A program made the position numbers and the translations under genes. A stretch of DNA of 64,000 nucleotides from NCBI RefSeq assembly GCF_014697545.1, contig NZ_JACJSA010000003.1, positions 124,001-188,000 on the forward strand, in the 5' to 3' direction. Each line of letters opens with the position of its first letter. The stretch's first letter is position 1. The notes beneath the pieces are model-generated. The model was not told where the DNA came from. It made no database searches and saw only the letters and a program-made list of their open reading frames with translations. The stretch comes from Oscillatoria sp. FACHB-1407. GTDB taxonomy: Bacteria; Cyanobacteriota; Cyanobacteriia; Elainellales; Elainellaceae. Of the stretch, positions 42,387 through 53,496 are shown in pieces.

Positions 42387-45300
42387 ATGAACAACGGCAA
42401 AGTAAGAATTTACGAATTATCAAAGGAATTAAATTTGGACAATAGAGATATTTTGGCAGTCTGTGACCAGCTCAACATCAATGTCAAGAGTCACAGCAGC
42501 ACAATATCAGACGCTGAAGCTGCTCGCATTCGCTCTGCTGCTGAAAAATACACCCCTAGTCATTCCTCATCCAGCAAAGCTAGTATGCCGACTCACTCCA
42601 CAAACAACTCTTCACGGCAGGCTGGTCCTCAACCTCCTATTAAAAAGCAGCAAATTCTAGAAGTGCGTCGCCACCGTCCTGCGACGGAGCCGCCTAAGCG
42701 ACCTGAGCCTCAATCAGTGCCCCCTAATGCGTCGCCTAATCAACCTCAGACAACAGCAGGGCAACCTCCTCGTTCTCCGGTGCGTCCCGTTACTCCTAAC
42801 CGTCCGGTCAAATCGCCTACGGCTGATGATCTCCCCCCGGTAATGACATCCGAAGAGCCGATTGTTGCGCCTCCCACACCACCAGTCTTAGAACAGGTCG
42901 ATGCACCTCAACCGCCAGCTCCAGTAGAGCCACCTGTTGCCAGAGAGGTTGTTAGTGAAGCCGAACCTGCCACCGATCTGGTGGAACCAGACTTTAGTGA
43001 ACCGCAGATTGAAGCGGAGGTTAAAGAACCTACCATCGCGCCAGAATTGACTGCACCTCCTGCCCGCCCTGTACCCAAATCGGCTGGTGCTGGTCAGTCA
43101 ACGTTGGTTAATCGACCTGTCCTAAAAAGACGTTCAGAACAGGGAGAGGCGGCTGCGGCTGGTCCATCTAGGGCACCTGTCAAGACCGATCGCTCTGAAC
43201 GTTCGGATAGAGAACGCCCTGAAAGACCTGATACCAATCGCTCTAGACCTGCTGTAGCCAGCTCAGCTGCTTCAGGTGATGCTGCAACAGTGGCACCCCC
43301 TAAGCGAGTCATTGAGCTGCGTCATAAGCCAGTTCGTCCAGGGGTTGCTAGAGAGGAGGGGGCTTCAGACACATCAGCGAATCCAGCTTTTGTGCCACCT
43401 ACGGCATCTGTTGAAACTGAATTGAAGCGTCCTACCCTGCCTCGTCCACCTAAGCGAGGTAAAGCCTGGGATGAGGAGGAAGAAGATCAAGAAGCAACTC
43501 CAAAAGCTGGTAAGGCTGGTGCGAAAGCCAAACGTCGTACCCAACTTCTAGATGATGAGGATATTGAACTCGATGATGTTCTCAACGCAGATGATGGCGA
43601 TGACCAGGCACCTATTCAAGTGAGTCTGTCGTTGGCACGTCCGCCACGACCTAAGAACAAACCTGCTCAGGTTAAACAGCCAGCGGCAGTTACTCAGAAG
43701 GGTCGTAAGACTAGTGGTTCAAATGACAGAAACTTCCGTCGCGATCGCCGCGAACCTGAAGTTAAAGAGCGTCCGACTACCGTGTCATTAACTGGTAGCC
43801 TCTCGCTGCATGATTTAGCTGAAATCCTAGTTGTTCCTGAGACAGAGATTATCAAGACTCTCTTCTTCAAGGGAATTGCGGCTAACATCAACCAGATTCT
43901 TGATATTCCCACTGCCGCAATGGTGGCTCAAGAATTTGATATCGAGGTTGAAACGGTCGAAGCTGAGGCAGAGGCTAAGAAAGTGACCGAGATGCTTGAT
44001 GTTGAGGATCTCGAAAATCTTCAGCGTCGTCCACCCGTTGTTACCATCATGGGTCACGTTGACCACGGTAAAACAACTCTGCTGGACTCCATCCGTAAAA
44101 CGAAAGTCGCTCAAGGTGAGGCGGGTGGTATCACTCAGCATATTGGTGCGTATCACGTTGATGTGGAGCATGACGACAAGAAGGAACAAGTCGTATTTCT
44201 GGATACTCCAGGTCACGAAGCGTTTACCGCCATGCGGGCACGGGGGGCAAGGGTAACGGATATCGCTGTCCTCGTCGTAGCAGCTGATGACGGTGTACGT
44301 CCTCAAACGATTGAGGCTGTAAGCCACGCTAAAGCTGCTGGTGTTCCAATTGTGGTTGCTATCAACAAAGTAGACAAGGAAGAAGCGCAGCCTGATCGCG
44401 TCAAGCAAGAGCTGACCGAATACGGTTTAGTGGCTGAAGAGTGGGGTGGTGACACCATCATGGTTCCTGTCAGTGCGTTAACAGGTGAAAATCTGGATAC
44501 GTTGCTGGAGATGTTACTCCTGGTTGCAGAGGTCGAAGATCTTCATGCCAACCCAGATCGTCTGGCACGAGGCACGATTATTGAAGCCAACCTGGATAAG
44601 GCTAGAGGCCCGGTTGCGACTCTGCTGATTCAAAATGGAACATTAAGGGTAGGAGATATCATTGTTGCGGGTCCAGTCTTCGGTAAAGTCCGAGCCATGA
44701 TTGATGACCGGGGGCAACGTGTTAAAGAAGCAACGCCTTCCTTCGCGGTTGAAGTGCTGGGTCTGAGTGATGTTCCTGCCGCAGGTGACGAATTTGAAGT
44801 CTATGCCGATGAAAAAGAGGCACGGGCGATCGCCAACAGTCGTAGTGATCAGCAACGCCAGTCTCGTTTACAGCAGGCTATGGCTTCTCGTCGAGTTAGC
44901 TTGAATACCCTATCGGCTCAAGCTCAAGAAGGCGAACTCAAGGAACTCAACTTAATCCTCAAAGCCGATGTTCAAGGCTCGGTTGAGGCAATCTTGGCGG
45001 CTCTCCAACAACTTCCACAAAAAGAAGTTCAGGTTCGAGTCCTGTTGGCAGCACCTGGAGAAATCACTGAGACTGACGTTGACTTAGCGGCGGCTAGTAA
45101 CGCCGTTATCATCGGCTTCAACACGACCTTTGCGAGTGGTGCTCGGCAAGCAGCTGATGAGGTTGGAGTCGATGTCCGAGACTACAACATCATCTATAAG
45201 TTGTTAGAGGATGTTCAAGGGGCAATGGAGGGTCTGCTTGAGCCAGAACTTGTTGAAGAACCTCTGGGTCAAGTGGAAGTTCGGGCAACCTTTACTTTGG

Positions 45301-45554
45301 GTCGTGGAACAGTGGCTGGTTGTTATGTCCTGTCTGGTAAAGCCATTCGTAACTGTCGAATCCGAGTCCGGCGCGGTGGAGAGGTCGTTTATGAAGGCAA
45401 TCTCGATTCTCTGAAACGGATGAAGGATGACGTCAAAGAAGTCAATGCTGGCTTTGAATGCGGTATTCGTGTTGATGGCTTTAGCAATTGGGCAGAAGGC
45501 GATATCATCGAAACCTTCCGTTTAGTGACGAAGCGACGCACTCTAAGTGCCTAG
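42387..45554 (+). CDS. infB: Translation initiation factor IF-2
   Basis: 1055 residues. IF-2 is the GTPase that brings initiator tRNA to the 30S subunit. The first 50 residues form the IF2-N domain ([18 protein letters not shown]). Residues about 65-450 are a long Pro/Glu/Ala/Arg-rich linker. A second IF2-N domain precedes the G domain, which has [12 protein letters not shown] (G1), GITQHIGAY (G2), DTPGHEAF (G3) and [11 protein letters not shown] (G4). The C-terminal half has the domains that bind fMet-tRNA ([19 protein letters not shown]). The size fits cyanobacterial IF-2. A strong terminator follows. Confidence 0.97.
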   Translation: MNNGKVRIYELSKELNLDNRDILAVCDQLNINVKSHSSTISDAEAARIRSAAEKYTPSHSSSSKASMPTHSTNNSSRQAGPQPPIKKQQILEVRRHRPATEPPKRPEPQSVPPNASPNQPQTTAGQPPRSPVRPVTPNRPVKSPTADDLPPVMTSEEPIVAPPTPPVLEQVDAPQPPAPVEPPVAREVVSEAEPATDLVEPDFSEPQIEAEVKEPTIAPELTAPPARPVPKSAGAGQSTLVNRPVLKRRSEQGEAAAAGPSRAPVKTDRSERSDRERPERPDTNRSRPAVASSAASGDAATVAPPKRVIELRHKPVRPGVAREEGASDTSANPAFVPPTASVETELKRPTLPRPPKRGKAWDEEEEDQEATPKAGKAGAKAKRRTQLLDDEDIELDDVLNADDGDDQAPIQVSLSLARPPRPKNKPAQVKQPAAVTQKGRKTSGSNDRNFRRDRREPEVKERPTTVSLTGSLSLHDLAEILVVPETEIIKTLFFKGIAANINQILDIPTAAMVAQEFDIEVETVEAEAEAKKVTEMLDVEDLENLQRRPPVVTIMGHVDHGKTTLLDSIRKTKVAQGEAGGITQHIGAYHVDVEHDDKKEQVVFLDTPGHEAFTAMRARGARVTDIAVLVVAADDGVRPQTIEAVSHAKAAGVPIVVAINKVDKEEAQPDRVKQELTEYGLVAEEWGGDTIMVPVSALTGENLDTLLEMLLLVAEVEDLHANPDRLARGTIIEANLDKARGPVATLLIQNGTLRVGDIIVAGPVFGKVRAMIDDRGQRVKEATPSFAVEVLGLSDVPAAGDEFEVYADEKEARAIANSRSDQQRQSRLQQAMASRRVSLNTLSAQAQEGELKELNLILKADVQGSVEAILAALQQLPQKEVQVRVLLAAPGEITETDVDLAAASNAVIIGFNTTFASGARQAADEVGVDVRDYNIIYKLLEDVQGAMEGLLEPELVEEPLGQVEVRATFTLGRGTVAGCYVLSGKAIRNCRIRVRRGGEVVYEGNLDSLKRMKDDVKEVNAGFECGIRVDGFSNWAEGDIIETFRLVTKRRTLSA

Positions 45555-45591
45555 CTACTTGTACCTAAGCTTTTTAGGTGAATTGATTCTT

Positions 45592-45630
45592 AAAAAGAGG
45601 GTAGTGCATTGCACTACCCTCTTTCTTTAT
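45592..45630 (+). terminator. Intrinsic terminator after infB
   Basis: A 15-bp perfect inverted repeat, AAAGAGGGTAGTGCA / TGCACTACCCTCTTT (45594-45608 and 45610-45624), followed by CTTTATT. It is A-rich before and T-rich after, so it could stop transcription from both directions. Confidence 0.9.
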
Positions 45631-45767
45631 TAAGAGACTGGTTATATTAGTTTAGTCAGAAAGCTTAGGACAAAGGCAGTAACTCAAACCTTGATTTGGG
45701 GGGCTTTCCTGACTCGCCTCTGCCCCATCGAATGTGGCTACAGCTATAGCCCTACGCATATGCATTA

Positions 45768-45840
45768 GGACATAAGGGGGTGTGGGGGCTGCGCCCCCAG
45801 CCAGGGATTCCACCCCTGCATCCCGTCCTAACCTTAGTGA
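45768..45840 (+). repeat. Dispersed repeat, copy 3 (long form)
   Basis: GGGGGTGTGGGGGCTGCG, CCCCCAGCCAGGGATTCC and ACCCCTGCATCCCGTCCTAA follow one another. A central hairpin GGGGGC-TGC-GCCCCC is present. Related copies are at 8155-8205 and, inverted, 31983-32043. Confidence 0.7.
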
Positions 45841-45945
45841 GTACTGCTATATATAGCAATTGAAGAGTTGATTAGGATAAAGTGATGCAACCCTTTGATT
45901 GAGGGTGAAACCCCTACAACCCGTTGGGTCAGCTAGATTGACTTG

Positions 45946-47835
45946 CTATAGAAACCAAATAAATGTTGGGGCATAGGGGGTGATCTTTGGGTTATTTCCT
46001 CCGACTTGATTCGTTCGGATAACCCATAAAGAAGCTCCATGTCTCAACAAAATGTTGCTGATTTCATCATGGGCACGGCGTGGCAGCATGGTCCGCCAGG
46101 TAGTAAAGCCTGCTAGTAAAGCTCTGAGAGCTCCAGAGCGTGGCTCCGTTCCTGCGATTGCATCAGCATTTTTTTGCCAATCGAGTCGGGTGAGTCCAAA
46201 TGGCTTAAGTTGCCGTTTTAGCGATCGCCCAATACTCATCAATTCTTGAAATCGAGCCGTTTGAGGATGATTGGGGTGAGCACGTAACCAATCTCGGATT
46301 TGAGGATTGGCCTCAATTTGCTCTTCCAACCGCTCAATCATAATGTAAAGAGCTTGGTTAGAATCTTGAACACAAGATTTGGCAGGGGTGACAATCGCTG
46401 CTCCTGTTCCATCGCCAACGCGATATCGCGCCATCATGATATCGAGCTGGTTCATGAATTCGGTGAGTGGCGAGAGGCGAATGCCGCTAAAGTCATAGTC
46501 TCTGGTGATGGCATCACATCGAACGAGGATGTCGGACACAGGGCGATTGCCTAACCAACCTCGTTGCAAATCTCCTAGGTAATTTTCCCAAGTGCTTGCG
46601 CCAGATATGATTCCATCGGGATTCTGAGCATAGACTTGGCGGTATTCAATTTGAAATTGCAACTCATCGGCTAAAGGTTCTCGAATCACACGAGCGATGC
46701 CATAGGAGAAATGCCCGGTAACTATTCCCAGTGGTGGCGATTCTCCTTGTTCACCCCCAATCCCTCCATAAAGGTGAATAACGATCGCCCGATCGCCTTC
46801 TTGCCATTTTGCCTGTGCTTCGGCAGCGTGAGTTGAATGCAGATCGATTAAGGTTCGGCTAAGGGTTCCTTTGCAAGATCGGAGATGTCTCCAGTTTTGA
46901 TGCTCGACATACGTCAATCCTTCACGTCCTAATACCACTCTGTCAGGCTGAACCTGTACGGCAGTGCGAGGGATTATTGCCTGTACTACAAAAACTCCGT
47001 CGTTGTTTTTGGCTCCATAGATGTACCATCCATCTCCATTCAAGGGAGATTGCTCTAACCCCTGATTGGTAGAGCGGGCTAGACCTCCTCGATCGGGCGG
47101 CACTTGAGGGATATAGATAACTTCTCGAAAGCCATCAAATTGACGCGATCGCAAGTTGAAGTGGCGCACTTCAAAATAGTCGGGAAGCTGACCGCCAATT
47201 CGTCTGGTGATGCTAACTAGTCCATAAAATCGCCCTGTAATTTGAATGGGTTCTTTGGCAATGAGCAAACGATAATTGGCCTCTCTTCCTGACTTGAAGG
47301 GATCGATTGGTTCAACAACAACAGGTTCTCTAATCTTGACCAGCACATCATCCGTTGGGCGTGCTCCTGCCAGGGATTCTAGTGGTCCTACTAACAGGCG
47401 GTAGTTCAAGCGGTGGGGATGCACATTCCCTATTTTTTCGCCGTTTCGAGTGGTTTTGCTAAAGGCGATATTGCGTGTTGTAGCCTGAACGTACTTTTTA
47501 GTTTTGGCGATCGCCAACCATTGCAATGGCAGAACTTTGCCCACTAGATGATGATATTGATCAGGGGCACAATGCACCTCAATCCAAGCAAAATCCTCGG
47601 ATTGAAATGGCTTTTTTTCTGGCAAAATCAAACGTCCAACCCAGGGAGCAATCGGGCGGTACACCGTCGAAACAACAGTCTGCTCTAACGGATAGAAATC
47701 AGGCTGATGATATGGCTCCTGGCTATAGAGAGAATAGTTAGATGGTTGAGCAGTCGTGGTTCTGCGGTGATATTCCCTATAAATTAACAGTGCCACAATG
47801 CCAAGCGAAAGCAGAATGAGGAGCAGCATGAGCAA
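45946..47835 (-). CDS. Membrane-anchored protein of unknown function
   Basis: 629 residues. One N-terminal hydrophobic helix (about 2-20) anchors the protein, followed by a basic patch (REYHRRTT), so the large C-terminal part probably faces the cytoplasm's opposite side or the inner leaflet; topology is uncertain. I do not recognise the family. Possible landmarks: YVQATTRNIAFSKTTRNG, VRHFNLRSRQFDGF, VIHLYGGIGG, RCDAITRDYDF, TPAKSCVQDSNQALY and a basic C-terminal helical region. Cyanobacteria carry similar long proteins. It ends a tight operon: the 107-residue membrane protein stops 22 bp upstream and an APH-like kinase lies before that. Confidence 0.8.
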   Translation of the reverse strand: MLMLLLILLSLGIVALLIYREYHRRTTTAQPSNYSLYSQEPYHQPDFYPLEQTVVSTVYRPIAPWVGRLILPEKKPFQSEDFAWIEVHCAPDQYHHLVGKVLPLQWLAIAKTKKYVQATTRNIAFSKTTRNGEKIGNVHPHRLNYRLLVGPLESLAGARPTDDVLVKIREPVVVEPIDPFKSGREANYRLLIAKEPIQITGRFYGLVSITRRIGGQLPDYFEVRHFNLRSRQFDGFREVIYIPQVPPDRGGLARSTNQGLEQSPLNGDGWYIYGAKNNDGVFVVQAIIPRTAVQVQPDRVVLGREGLTYVEHQNWRHLRSCKGTLSRTLIDLHSTHAAEAQAKWQEGDRAIVIHLYGGIGGEQGESPPLGIVTGHFSYGIARVIREPLADELQFQIEYRQVYAQNPDGIISGASTWENYLGDLQRGWLGNRPVSDILVRCDAITRDYDFSGIRLSPLTEFMNQLDIMMARYRVGDGTGAAIVTPAKSCVQDSNQALYIMIERLEEQIEANPQIRDWLRAHPNHPQTARFQELMSIGRSLKRQLKPFGLTRLDWQKNADAIAGTEPRSGALRALLAGFTTWRTMLPRRAHDEISNILLRHGASLWVIRTNQVGGNNPKITPYAPTFIWFL

Positions 47836-47857
47836 ACAGTTGTCGCTTTTGAGAGAA

Positions 47858-48181
47858 TCAGGGGGATCGGCGAGATGACTTCAGGGAACGACGGCGGTTT
47901 CGCCCTAAATTGCTAGCCTGCTTTCGGCTGTCTTCGCCATCTTTGCGCCACTTTTGAATTCGATTTTGGGCACGTTTAAGAGGGCTTTCATTGTCATCCT
48001 GTGAAGGAGGGGGCGGTGGGACTTGTGCTTTGGCTTTAACATAGGCGGAGATAAAACCACCTGCAAACCCAGCGATCGCCCCCAACCCAATGCTGAACAT
48101 GGCGGAGTATCCCATCAGGAAAAAACAGGCTAGGAAAAGAACCCAAAGTTGTAATCCGATAGTAACTCCATCATTAAACAT
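47858..48181 (-). CDS. Small membrane protein of unknown function
   Basis: 107 residues. Two closely spaced hydrophobic segments (about 7-24 and 26-48) are followed by a short Pro run (VPPPPPSQDD) and a strongly basic, probably cytoplasmic tail (about 68-107, ending RRRSLKSSRRSP). I do not recognise a family. It lies 9 bp downstream of the kinase-fusion gene and 22 bp before the 629-residue membrane protein, so the three are one transcription unit and could work together. Confidence 0.72.
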   Translation of the reverse strand: MFNDGVTIGLQLWVLFLACFFLMGYSAMFSIGLGAIAGFAGGFISAYVKAKAQVPPPPPSQDDNESPLKRAQNRIQKWRKDGEDSRKQASNLGRNRRRSLKSSRRSP

Positions 48182-48190
48182 AGGGTTTGA

Positions 48191-49726
48191 TTAAGGCACG
48201 AATACTTTTAGTTGTGGCTCAAGGGGCAGGGTTGTGTCCACAGTTGCAACAAAAGGTTGCTCAGCGTCACTATAGGGTTCCAAAGATTGCTTTGGTAGTA
48301 GATCCGCCGTTGCATCAGCGATATCGCCTGTGCGGTGTTGTAAGCGATCGCTTAACACCTCTAAAGGGGCTGTGCAATGAATCAGTTGAATGGGTAATTG
48401 ATTGGCTCGTGCTTGTGCGATCGCCTCCTGACGAAGGTTCTGGCGATCATACTTAGCATCCAGAATCACGGTGTAACCTTCCTTCGCCAAAGTGATCCCC
48501 AACTCTAGTAACCGACCATAAGTCTTTTCAGTCATCTCAGGTGTGTATAACTGGTCATCTCCCCGTTGCTGCAACGGGATGCCACCCAAATGCTTGCGCA
48601 CGGCATCCGATCGAATATGAATACCATTCACCTGTTTTGCTAACTGTCGAGCAGTGGTTGTTTTGCCAGAGCCGGACAAGCCAGACATCAAAAACAATCG
48701 ACCTTGACGGGGCTGAACACACTGCCATGCCAGTCGGTAATAAAGCGCAGCAGTCTCACTGGCCGATTGCTTTTCGGTATCTGGAATCGTGGGAATATCC
48801 AGCAGAAATGAAGTAACTTTCGCCCGCACATAGCTTTGGCGATTGACGTAAAGGGGCAAAATTTGTAGCCCTTCCCAGTCTCCTGTTTGTTCCACGTAGG
48901 TATTGAGGAACACAGTGCTGAGGTCTGACCGTTGCCGTGCCTCCAAATCCATCACAATGTAAGCAATGTCATACATCACATCGACAAAACGGAATGGCTC
49001 GTTAAACTCGATGCAATCAAATAGCAGCAACTTATCGTTCCACAGGCAAATGTTCCGCAGATGGATGTCCCCATGGCACTCCCGAATGCGGTTGTCATGA
49101 ATGCGATCGCTAAATAAGTCTTGCCGCTCAGCGAAGAAGCGATCGGTGTAAGCACGAGTCTCATCAAATTGCTGCTGTGTTTGTGGACCCCCAATATAAG
49201 CTTCCGTTTGCTCATAGTTCTGATCAAAGGCTTCTCGAACTTTGAGAACCGTACCAAACGTGCGAATATAATCGTTGGTTTCTGCTGTGCTGTGAAATTG
49301 GGCGATCGCTACTGCCAACTCTTGCAACAATTGCTCCGTTAACTCCCCGCGATCATACAGGCTGGTCAGTAACGTCTCTTGGGGAAATTGACGCATCTGG
49401 ACAACGTAGTCCACAATTTCACCGTCATCCTTTAGATGAAATTGATCCCCGGTTTGAGTAATCGGTAAAACCTGTAAATAGAGTTCGGCTGCGCCTCGTC
49501 GATTTAGACGCAGTTCCTCATGGCAAAAAAAATGGCGTTTTTCCAGCGTTGAATAGTCCAAAAAACCAAAATCAACGGGCTTCTTGACTTTATATGCCAA
49601 CTCTCCCGTTAACAAAACATAGGATACGTGGGTTTGAATGAGCTGAATTGGCGGCTGTACCGGATGTGGATAAAAGTCCGGCTGCAACATCTGTTGAATC
49701 AGCGAAGGCAACGATGAATCGGTCAT
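48191..49726 (-). CDS. APH-like domain fused to P-loop kinase
   Basis: 511 residues from ATG at 49726; an in-frame TTG at 49744 is possible. The N-terminal part (about 20-310) resembles aminoglycoside phosphotransferases/protein-kinase-like folds: YVLLTGELAYKVKKPVDFG, then the catalytic loop ECHGDIHLRNICLW with Asp and Asn, and LFDCIEFNEPFRFVDVMYDIAY. The C-terminal part (about 335-500) is a P-loop kinase: LMSGLSGSGKTTTARQLAK, IRSDAVRKHLGG and DAKYDRQNLR. Fusions of this kind are common in bacteria and have no settled function; small-molecule phosphorylation is likely. It precedes the two membrane-protein genes. Confidence 0.87.
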   Translation of the reverse strand: MTDSSLPSLIQQMLQPDFYPHPVQPPIQLIQTHVSYVLLTGELAYKVKKPVDFGFLDYSTLEKRHFFCHEELRLNRRGAAELYLQVLPITQTGDQFHLKDDGEIVDYVVQMRQFPQETLLTSLYDRGELTEQLLQELAVAIAQFHSTAETNDYIRTFGTVLKVREAFDQNYEQTEAYIGGPQTQQQFDETRAYTDRFFAERQDLFSDRIHDNRIRECHGDIHLRNICLWNDKLLLFDCIEFNEPFRFVDVMYDIAYIVMDLEARQRSDLSTVFLNTYVEQTGDWEGLQILPLYVNRQSYVRAKVTSFLLDIPTIPDTEKQSASETAALYYRLAWQCVQPRQGRLFLMSGLSGSGKTTTARQLAKQVNGIHIRSDAVRKHLGGIPLQQRGDDQLYTPEMTEKTYGRLLELGITLAKEGYTVILDAKYDRQNLRQEAIAQARANQLPIQLIHCTAPLEVLSDRLQHRTGDIADATADLLPKQSLEPYSDAEQPFVATVDTTLPLEPQLKVFVP

Positions 49727-49797
49727 AGGTGAGTTGACAAACAATATTTGATTAATCCAGACCTATCATCGCTTACTTAGTGCTCATTACAGAGGCG

Positions 49798-51063
49798 TTA
49801 TTCTGAATCAGAGGTCAACAACGTTTCCACAAATTGATACAATTCTTGCTCCGATCGCCCTTCTAATTGCAGGTTTTTGAGGTCGATCATGCCTCGCGAC
49901 AATGCTTGAGCACGCTTTTTGTAAACATTATTAGCGGTCAGTAGATCGACAAACACTTCTTGCTCAATCTGTGAACGACTTGCATCGTCTGATAAGGGAG
50001 AAGCGTATGTCACCGAATCAGCTTCATACTTCAGTAGAAAAATTAGAGCATTGCTTAGGGCTTGCAACTGCTGCTGTAACTGACGAGTATCCAGGTCAAG
50101 GCGATTGAAGCCGACCTGCCCTTCAATCCGTAACTCAACAATGGGAGCATCGTCAGGATTAAGCTGGTTTGACTGAATTGCTCGCTGAACTTGGGCGATC
50201 GCTACCTGCTCTACATCTTCTAAGGTTTCATGCCCTCGTAGAGTACAGCTCAACCGCACAACCGACCGTTGATAATAATCCCGCTTCAGCTCAGCCTGAA
50301 CTCCAGCAGCACCAATATCGACCAGATAAGCACCCCGCTCATATCGGCTTTCCTCAATGCTGTTTGCTTCTAGGGAACCAGGGTTGAAAATCCAGCCTTC
50401 AACGGAATAATTCTTGTGAATATGCCCCAACGCCAGGTAATCAACTCCAGCATTTCGCAGTGGTAGCACTTCGTCGTACCGCAGAGCACCTGCGTATCGG
50501 GCAATTTGTCCCTCCAAGCCATGGTGAAACATTAGAACAATATGCTCAGGTCCAGGTGGCAGGTTCTCAATCGCCGCAGCAATTTGCTCGATCGCCTTTG
50601 GTGCCGTTGCCCCGTACCAGTAGGAGCCTAAAACCCTAACACCACAAGGTAAATCAATATATCCACCTCGTTTTGTTTCTACATTCCACGGTTCGTAAAA
50701 CAGTTCTCCGGCAGCAACATCACCTGGTTCAAGCAGAATCAAAAAATCCCAGTCTGCTAGATATCTGAGCCAACTTGATTTTGTGCCGTAAGGACGATTA
50801 TCGTGGTTCCCTTCAATGGCTAAAACAGGAATATTGGCTTCCCGCAACATTTCAAAACAGATCTGCGCTTGATTCAAAATGGCAGGCTGAATGTTCCGCT
50901 GCTCAAACAGGTCACCAGCAATCAGAACAAAATCAACTTGGGCTGCGATCGCATACCGTTGTAAAACATCCTGAAGCGCATAAAAAAAGTCCTTCGTTCG
51001 CTCTCTGTTGTCATAGCGATCGAATCCCAAATGAATGTCAGCTATGTGCAGAAAACGAGCCAC
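49798..51063 (-). CDS. SbcD/Mre11-like DNA repair exonuclease
   Basis: 421 residues. Calcineurin-like metallophosphoesterase with all five motifs: LHIADIHLGF, LIAGDLFEQ, IEGNHDNR, LMFHHGLEG and YLALGHIHK. This layout is that of the SbcD/Mre11 nuclease subunit, which processes DNA ends and hairpins. No SbcC/Rad50 ATPase gene is next to it. It lies 21 bp after prfA on the same strand. The C-terminal 120 residues are helical, as in Mre11 capping and ATPase-binding regions. The symbol sbcD is not assigned because the orthology is uncertain. Confidence 0.9.
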   Translation of the reverse strand: MARFLHIADIHLGFDRYDNRERTKDFFYALQDVLQRYAIAAQVDFVLIAGDLFEQRNIQPAILNQAQICFEMLREANIPVLAIEGNHDNRPYGTKSSWLRYLADWDFLILLEPGDVAAGELFYEPWNVETKRGGYIDLPCGVRVLGSYWYGATAPKAIEQIAAAIENLPPGPEHIVLMFHHGLEGQIARYAGALRYDEVLPLRNAGVDYLALGHIHKNYSVEGWIFNPGSLEANSIEESRYERGAYLVDIGAAGVQAELKRDYYQRSVVRLSCTLRGHETLEDVEQVAIAQVQRAIQSNQLNPDDAPIVELRIEGQVGFNRLDLDTRQLQQQLQALSNALIFLLKYEADSVTYASPLSDDASRSQIEQEVFVDLLTANNVYKKRAQALSRGMIDLKNLQLEGRSEQELYQFVETLLTSDSE

Positions 51064-51084
51064 AGGACTTGAATATGAGTGAAT

Positions 51085-52245
<1,161 letters not shown>

Positions 52246-52282
52246 TCAGCCAGTCTGGCTGAAAATCATTTAACTCGTGACC

Positions 52283-52540
52283 CTAACGCTTCTTAGACTG
52301 CTTTGACTTCGTCTCAGCACCTTGATCGCCACCCTCCATCATGCCGTACTTCCGCAGGAAGCGTTCAACACGACCTTCGGTGTCAATAATTTTTTGGGTG
52401 CCTGTGAAGAATGGATGGTTGCCTGACCACACATCAACATGAAGTTCAGGCTTCGTGGAACCTACGGTCATAACCAACTCACCGTTGCAATAGACCTTGG
52501 CTTCCGGATACCACTGAGGATGAATATCAGCTTTTGCCAT
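52283..52540 (-). CDS. rpmE: Ribosomal protein L31
   Basis: 85 residues. Large-subunit protein of the interface. MAKADIHPQWYPEAKVYCNGE and SGNHPFFTGTQKIIDTEGRVERFLRKYG are the family signature. Only one Cys is present (position about 18), so this is the zinc-free C- type despite the standard sequence. It ends in a basic tail. Between rpsI and prfA. Confidence 0.96.
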   Translation of the reverse strand: MAKADIHPQWYPEAKVYCNGELVMTVGSTKPELHVDVWSGNHPFFTGTQKIIDTEGRVERFLRKYGMMEGGDQGAETKSKQSKKR

Positions 52541-52583
52541 GATTTAAGGATGTAGAAATGGATGTCTTTACTAATTCTAACTT

Positions 52584-52997
52584 TTATCGCTTCGAGTATT
52601 GGGGAGCTTTGCGTGCCTTGTGCAAACCATACTTCTTCCGCTCTTTAGCACGAGGATCACGAGTTAGATATCCCTCAATCTTCAAAGGCTTACGGTTGTC
52701 GGGATCAAGCTGACAAAGAGCACGAGCTACCCCTAAACGAATGGAGTCAGCTTGCCCTGTCAATCCGCCCCCTTGAGCATTGACTAGAATGTCGTATTCG
52801 TTTTCCAGACCCAATGTTTCCAGGGGGGCTTTCGCGACTGCCAAATAGGTAGGGTTGAATTGGAGGTACAAGTCTCCAGGTTTACCATTGATAACTAGCT
52901 GACCACTACCAGGTACTAAGCGAACTCTCGCAATCGCAGATTTGCGGCGACCAGTACCCCAATACATAACGCGCCCTGTTTTCTCAGTAGCTTGCAT
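52584..52997 (-). CDS. rpsI: Ribosomal protein S9
   Basis: 137 residues. Small-subunit head protein; the C-terminus ([11 protein letters not shown]) reaches the P-site tRNA. Landmarks: [38 protein letters not shown] and [25 protein letters not shown] in pieces. Its ATG shares one base with the rplM stop (TAATG), so the two are translationally coupled. Confidence 0.97.
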   Translation of the reverse strand: MQATEKTGRVMYWGTGRRKSAIARVRLVPGSGQLVINGKPGDLYLQFNPTYLAVAKAPLETLGLENEYDILVNAQGGGLTGQADSIRLGVARALCQLDPDNRKPLKIEGYLTRDPRAKERKKYGLHKARKAPQYSKR

Positions 52998-53452
52998 TAA
53001 TTCTCTCCTCCAGGAATAGTCTTGATTTGTAAGAGTTCTGGTTGCTGAGCTTGATGTGGATGCTCAGAACCTGCATAGACTTTGAGTTTTGTAAAGAGTT
53101 GGCGACCAAGGGTGTTCTTAGGCAACATTCCCTTTACAGCCTGCTCGATAATACGCTCTGGCAGACGATTTTGCAGCTTGGCAAAACTTTCTGTTTTCAT
53201 TCCGCCAGGTCGCCCAGAATGGCGGCGATAAATCTTTTGTTCCCGTTTCTTGCCGGTGATGTCTACTTTTTCAGCGTTGATGACGACAACAAAATCACCC
53301 GTATCTAAGTGAGGGGTGTAGGTTGGCTTGTTTTTACCCCGCAAAATCATGGCGATTTCACTGGCTAGGCGTCCTAAACGCTGGTTTGCAGCGTCTACAA
53401 CATACCAGTTCCGTTGGATTGTATCTTGAGGGGGAAGGTAGGTCTTGTTCAT
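52997..53452 (-). CDS. rplM: Ribosomal protein L13
   Basis: 151 residues from ATG at 53452 (MNKTYLPP); a longer in-frame start at 53509 would overlap truA. L13 binds 23S rRNA early in assembly. Landmarks: [47 protein letters not shown] and [21 protein letters not shown]. Coupled to rpsI; follows truA by 44 bp. Confidence 0.97.
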   Translation of the reverse strand: MNKTYLPPQDTIQRNWYVVDAANQRLGRLASEIAMILRGKNKPTYTPHLDTGDFVVVINAEKVDITGKKREQKIYRRHSGRPGGMKTESFAKLQNRLPERIIEQAVKGMLPKNTLGRQLFTKLKVYAGSEHPHQAQQPELLQIKTIPGGEN

Positions 53453-53496
53453 AGTAGGTTTCGACAAATTACAAACTAGAATTTCGGAGGCAAGGT

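Larger units (their letters stand above)
45555..45945. other. Spacer between convergent infB and minus-strand block
   Basis: 391 bp with no gene. It holds the terminator at 45592-45630 and the dispersed repeat at 45768-45840. The part near 45880-45945 has GAGGGTGAAACCCCTACAAC-like hairpin sequence. Confidence 0.65.

Noticed and set aside
43827-44408. 193-codon minus-strand open frame
   Set aside because: Antisense to the most conserved part of infB; no recognisable protein.
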